This document shows, piece by piece, positions 13,595 through 14,767 of a stretch of DNA of 14,767 nucleotides. Numbering within the stretch: the stretch's first letter is position 1; the number at the start of each line of letters is the position of its first letter. The translations under genes and the position numbers were made by a program. Below the pieces are notes generated by a model. The model saw nothing but the letters and a program-made list of their open reading frames with translations. It made no database searches and had not been told where the DNA came from. Source of the DNA: Porticoccus sp. (GTDB taxonomy: Bacteria > Pseudomonadota > Gammaproteobacteria > Pseudomonadales > Porticoccaceae); contig JALQUJ010000201.1 in NCBI GenBank assembly GCA_023263825.1, positions 1 to 14,767 of the forward strand, in the 5' to 3' direction.

Positions 13595-14767
13595 ATGATC
13601 AGATCCCTCTCCAACTTTTTTACCGGCATCATGCAACGCTGGCTTCCCGATGCCTTCATTATTGCCATAGTATTAACCTTTGTTGTACTCATAGGAGGCG
13701 TACTCGGACAGGGCCACACTCCAGCCAAAATGGTTGAGTTTTGGGGAGACGGTGTTTGGAATTTACTTGTTTTTTCAATGCAGGTGACCATAACACTCGT
13801 TACAGGCAGTGTTCTGGCTCAGACAACTGTTGTTAAACAAGGGCTAAGGAAGCTGGCATCTTTGGCAAAAACACCCAGCCAGGCCATTATCTTAATGACA
13901 GCCATTGCTCTGATTTGCTGCTGGATCAGCTGGGGGTTTGGATTAATAACCAGTGCTCTTATGGCCCGTGAAATTGCAAAACAGGTCAAGGGCGTACACT
14001 ACCCTCTGCTCGTGGCCTCAGCTTATTCAGGGATGCTTATCTGGCATTCTGGCCTCTCTGGTTCTATACCCTTAAAAATTGCTGTCTCCGATGGCGACGT
14101 ACTCGGCACCTTAATGAATGGTGTGACTATACCTCTCTCTGAAACTATTTTTAGCTGGGAGGTCATTACCATCTGCCTTGTATTATTGATCACTCTGCCC
14201 ATCATCAATCGACTGATGATGCCCGAACCACAAGACACTATTGAAATTCATCCAGATCAATCAGGTGAAGTAGAAGAAATTCCTATTCAAACAAATACTC
14301 CCGCAAGCTGGATCGAGAACCATCGTCTACCAACTCTTTTACTTGGCTTATTGGGTGGCTATTATTTGCTGAGGTATTTTATAGATGGAGGAAAAATAGG
14401 ACTAAATACCGTTAACTTTATCTTTCTGGTATTGGGTTTATTACTACATCGTTCTCCAGCAAGCTATCTTTCAGCATTAAATGAAGCTGTAAAAGGTGTC
14501 TCAGGAATCGTTCTTCAATTCCCCCTCTATGCAGGAATCATGGGCATGATGGTGAAATCCGGGCTAGCTGTATCCATGTCAGAATGGTTTATTAGTATCT
14601 CCACCGCAGACACCTTCACCTTATTTACCTTTCTCAGCGCTGGCATCGTTAATTTTTTTGTACCTTCTGGCGGTGGACAATGGGCTGTACAGGCTCCAAT
14701 CGTTATTCCTGCTGCACAATCGTTGGGCATTCCTCTAAATCAAGCTGCTATGGCTGTTGCCTTCGGC
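13595..14767 (+). CDS. atoE: AtoE-family short-chain fatty acid transporter, 3'-truncated by the window edge
   Basis: Inner-membrane transporter of the AtoE family (E. coli AtoE, about 440 residues, takes up short-chain fatty acids such as acetoacetate and butyrate). 391 codons are present and still open at the window end, so the last part is missing. The N-terminus MIRSLSNFFTGIMQRWLPDAF leads into repeated hydrophobic segments. Family landmarks are FWGDGVWNLLVFSMQ, SWGFGLITSALMARE, AYSGMLIWHSGLSGSIPL and VPSGGGQWAVQAP (from residue 356). A polar stretch near the middle (residues about 210-240) is probably a cytoplasmic loop. The start has AGGGA six bases upstream. It stands apart from the lptD superoperon by 170 bases and is not part of that conserved cluster. 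The symbol is given by family; the substrate is inferred. Confidence 0.85.
   Translation, partial: MIRSLSNFFTGIMQRWLPDAFIIAIVLTFVVLIGGVLGQGHTPAKMVEFWGDGVWNLLVFSMQVTITLVTGSVLAQTTVVKQGLRKLASLAKTPSQAIILMTAIALICCWISWGFGLITSALMAREIAKQVKGVHYPLLVASAYSGMLIWHSGLSGSIPLKIAVSDGDVLGTLMNGVTIPLSETIFSWEVITICLVLLITLPIINRLMMPEPQDTIEIHPDQSGEVEEIPIQTNTPASWIENHRLPTLLLGLLGGYYLLRYFIDGGKIGLNTVNFIFLVLGLLLHRSPASYLSALNEAVKGVSGIVLQFPLYAGIMGMMVKSGLAVSMSEWFISISTADTFTLFTFLSAGIVNFFVPSGGGQWAVQAPIVIPAAQSLGIPLNQAAMAVAFG

Overview
The window is a stretch of gammaproteobacterial chromosome with about 45% GC by eye. It is densely packed with housekeeping and envelope genes and has no mobile elements, RNA genes or CRISPR arrays that I can see. 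LptD, AmgK/MurU and ApaH most resemble what I remember of Pseudomonas-type proteins. Together with the moderate GC this suggests a marine-type pseudomonad relative (for example the Cellvibrionales or Spongiibacteraceae area), but the sequence alone does not fix the taxon. No gene-free stretch exceeds 300 bases; the longest is about 170 bases, before the last gene.

Layout. Bases 1-3781 (+) carry the 3' part of leuS, then lptE and holA, the conserved leuS-lptE-holA block. Bases 3826-6242 (-) carry, in transcription order, amgK, murU and a small VanZ-family membrane protein, so peptidoglycan sugar recycling genes run convergent to holA. From 6337 to 13424 (+) lies the classic lptD-surA-pdxA-rsmA-apaG-apaH superoperon, divergent from amgK. 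The downstream genes are tightly coupled: surA/pdxA, pdxA/rsmA and apaG/apaH overlap by 4, 1 and 4 bases. From 13595 to the window end (+) is a short-chain fatty acid transporter of the AtoE family, cut by the window edge.

How the genes work together. LptD and LptE form the outer-membrane LPS translocon, and SurA is the periplasmic chaperone that helps fold LptD, so three parts of one assembly line lie in one window. AmgK and MurU turn recycled N-acetylmuramate into UDP-MurNAc, feeding murein synthesis. LeuS, HolA, PdxA, RsmA and ApaH serve translation, replication, vitamin B6 synthesis, ribosome maturation and dinucleotide-tetraphosphate turnover.

I did not find a wholly new system. The points most worth a second look are: (1) a three-copy 14-bp tandem repeat that builds the apaG start site and creates a five-codon mini-ORF overlapping it; (2) a LeuRS with no leucine-specific insertion before KMSKS; (3) a VanZ-family gene almost fused to murU; (4) the lptE block lying next to the lptD superoperon, with nadD absent after holA; and (5) an acidic insertion and a Cys-Cys pair in LptD.
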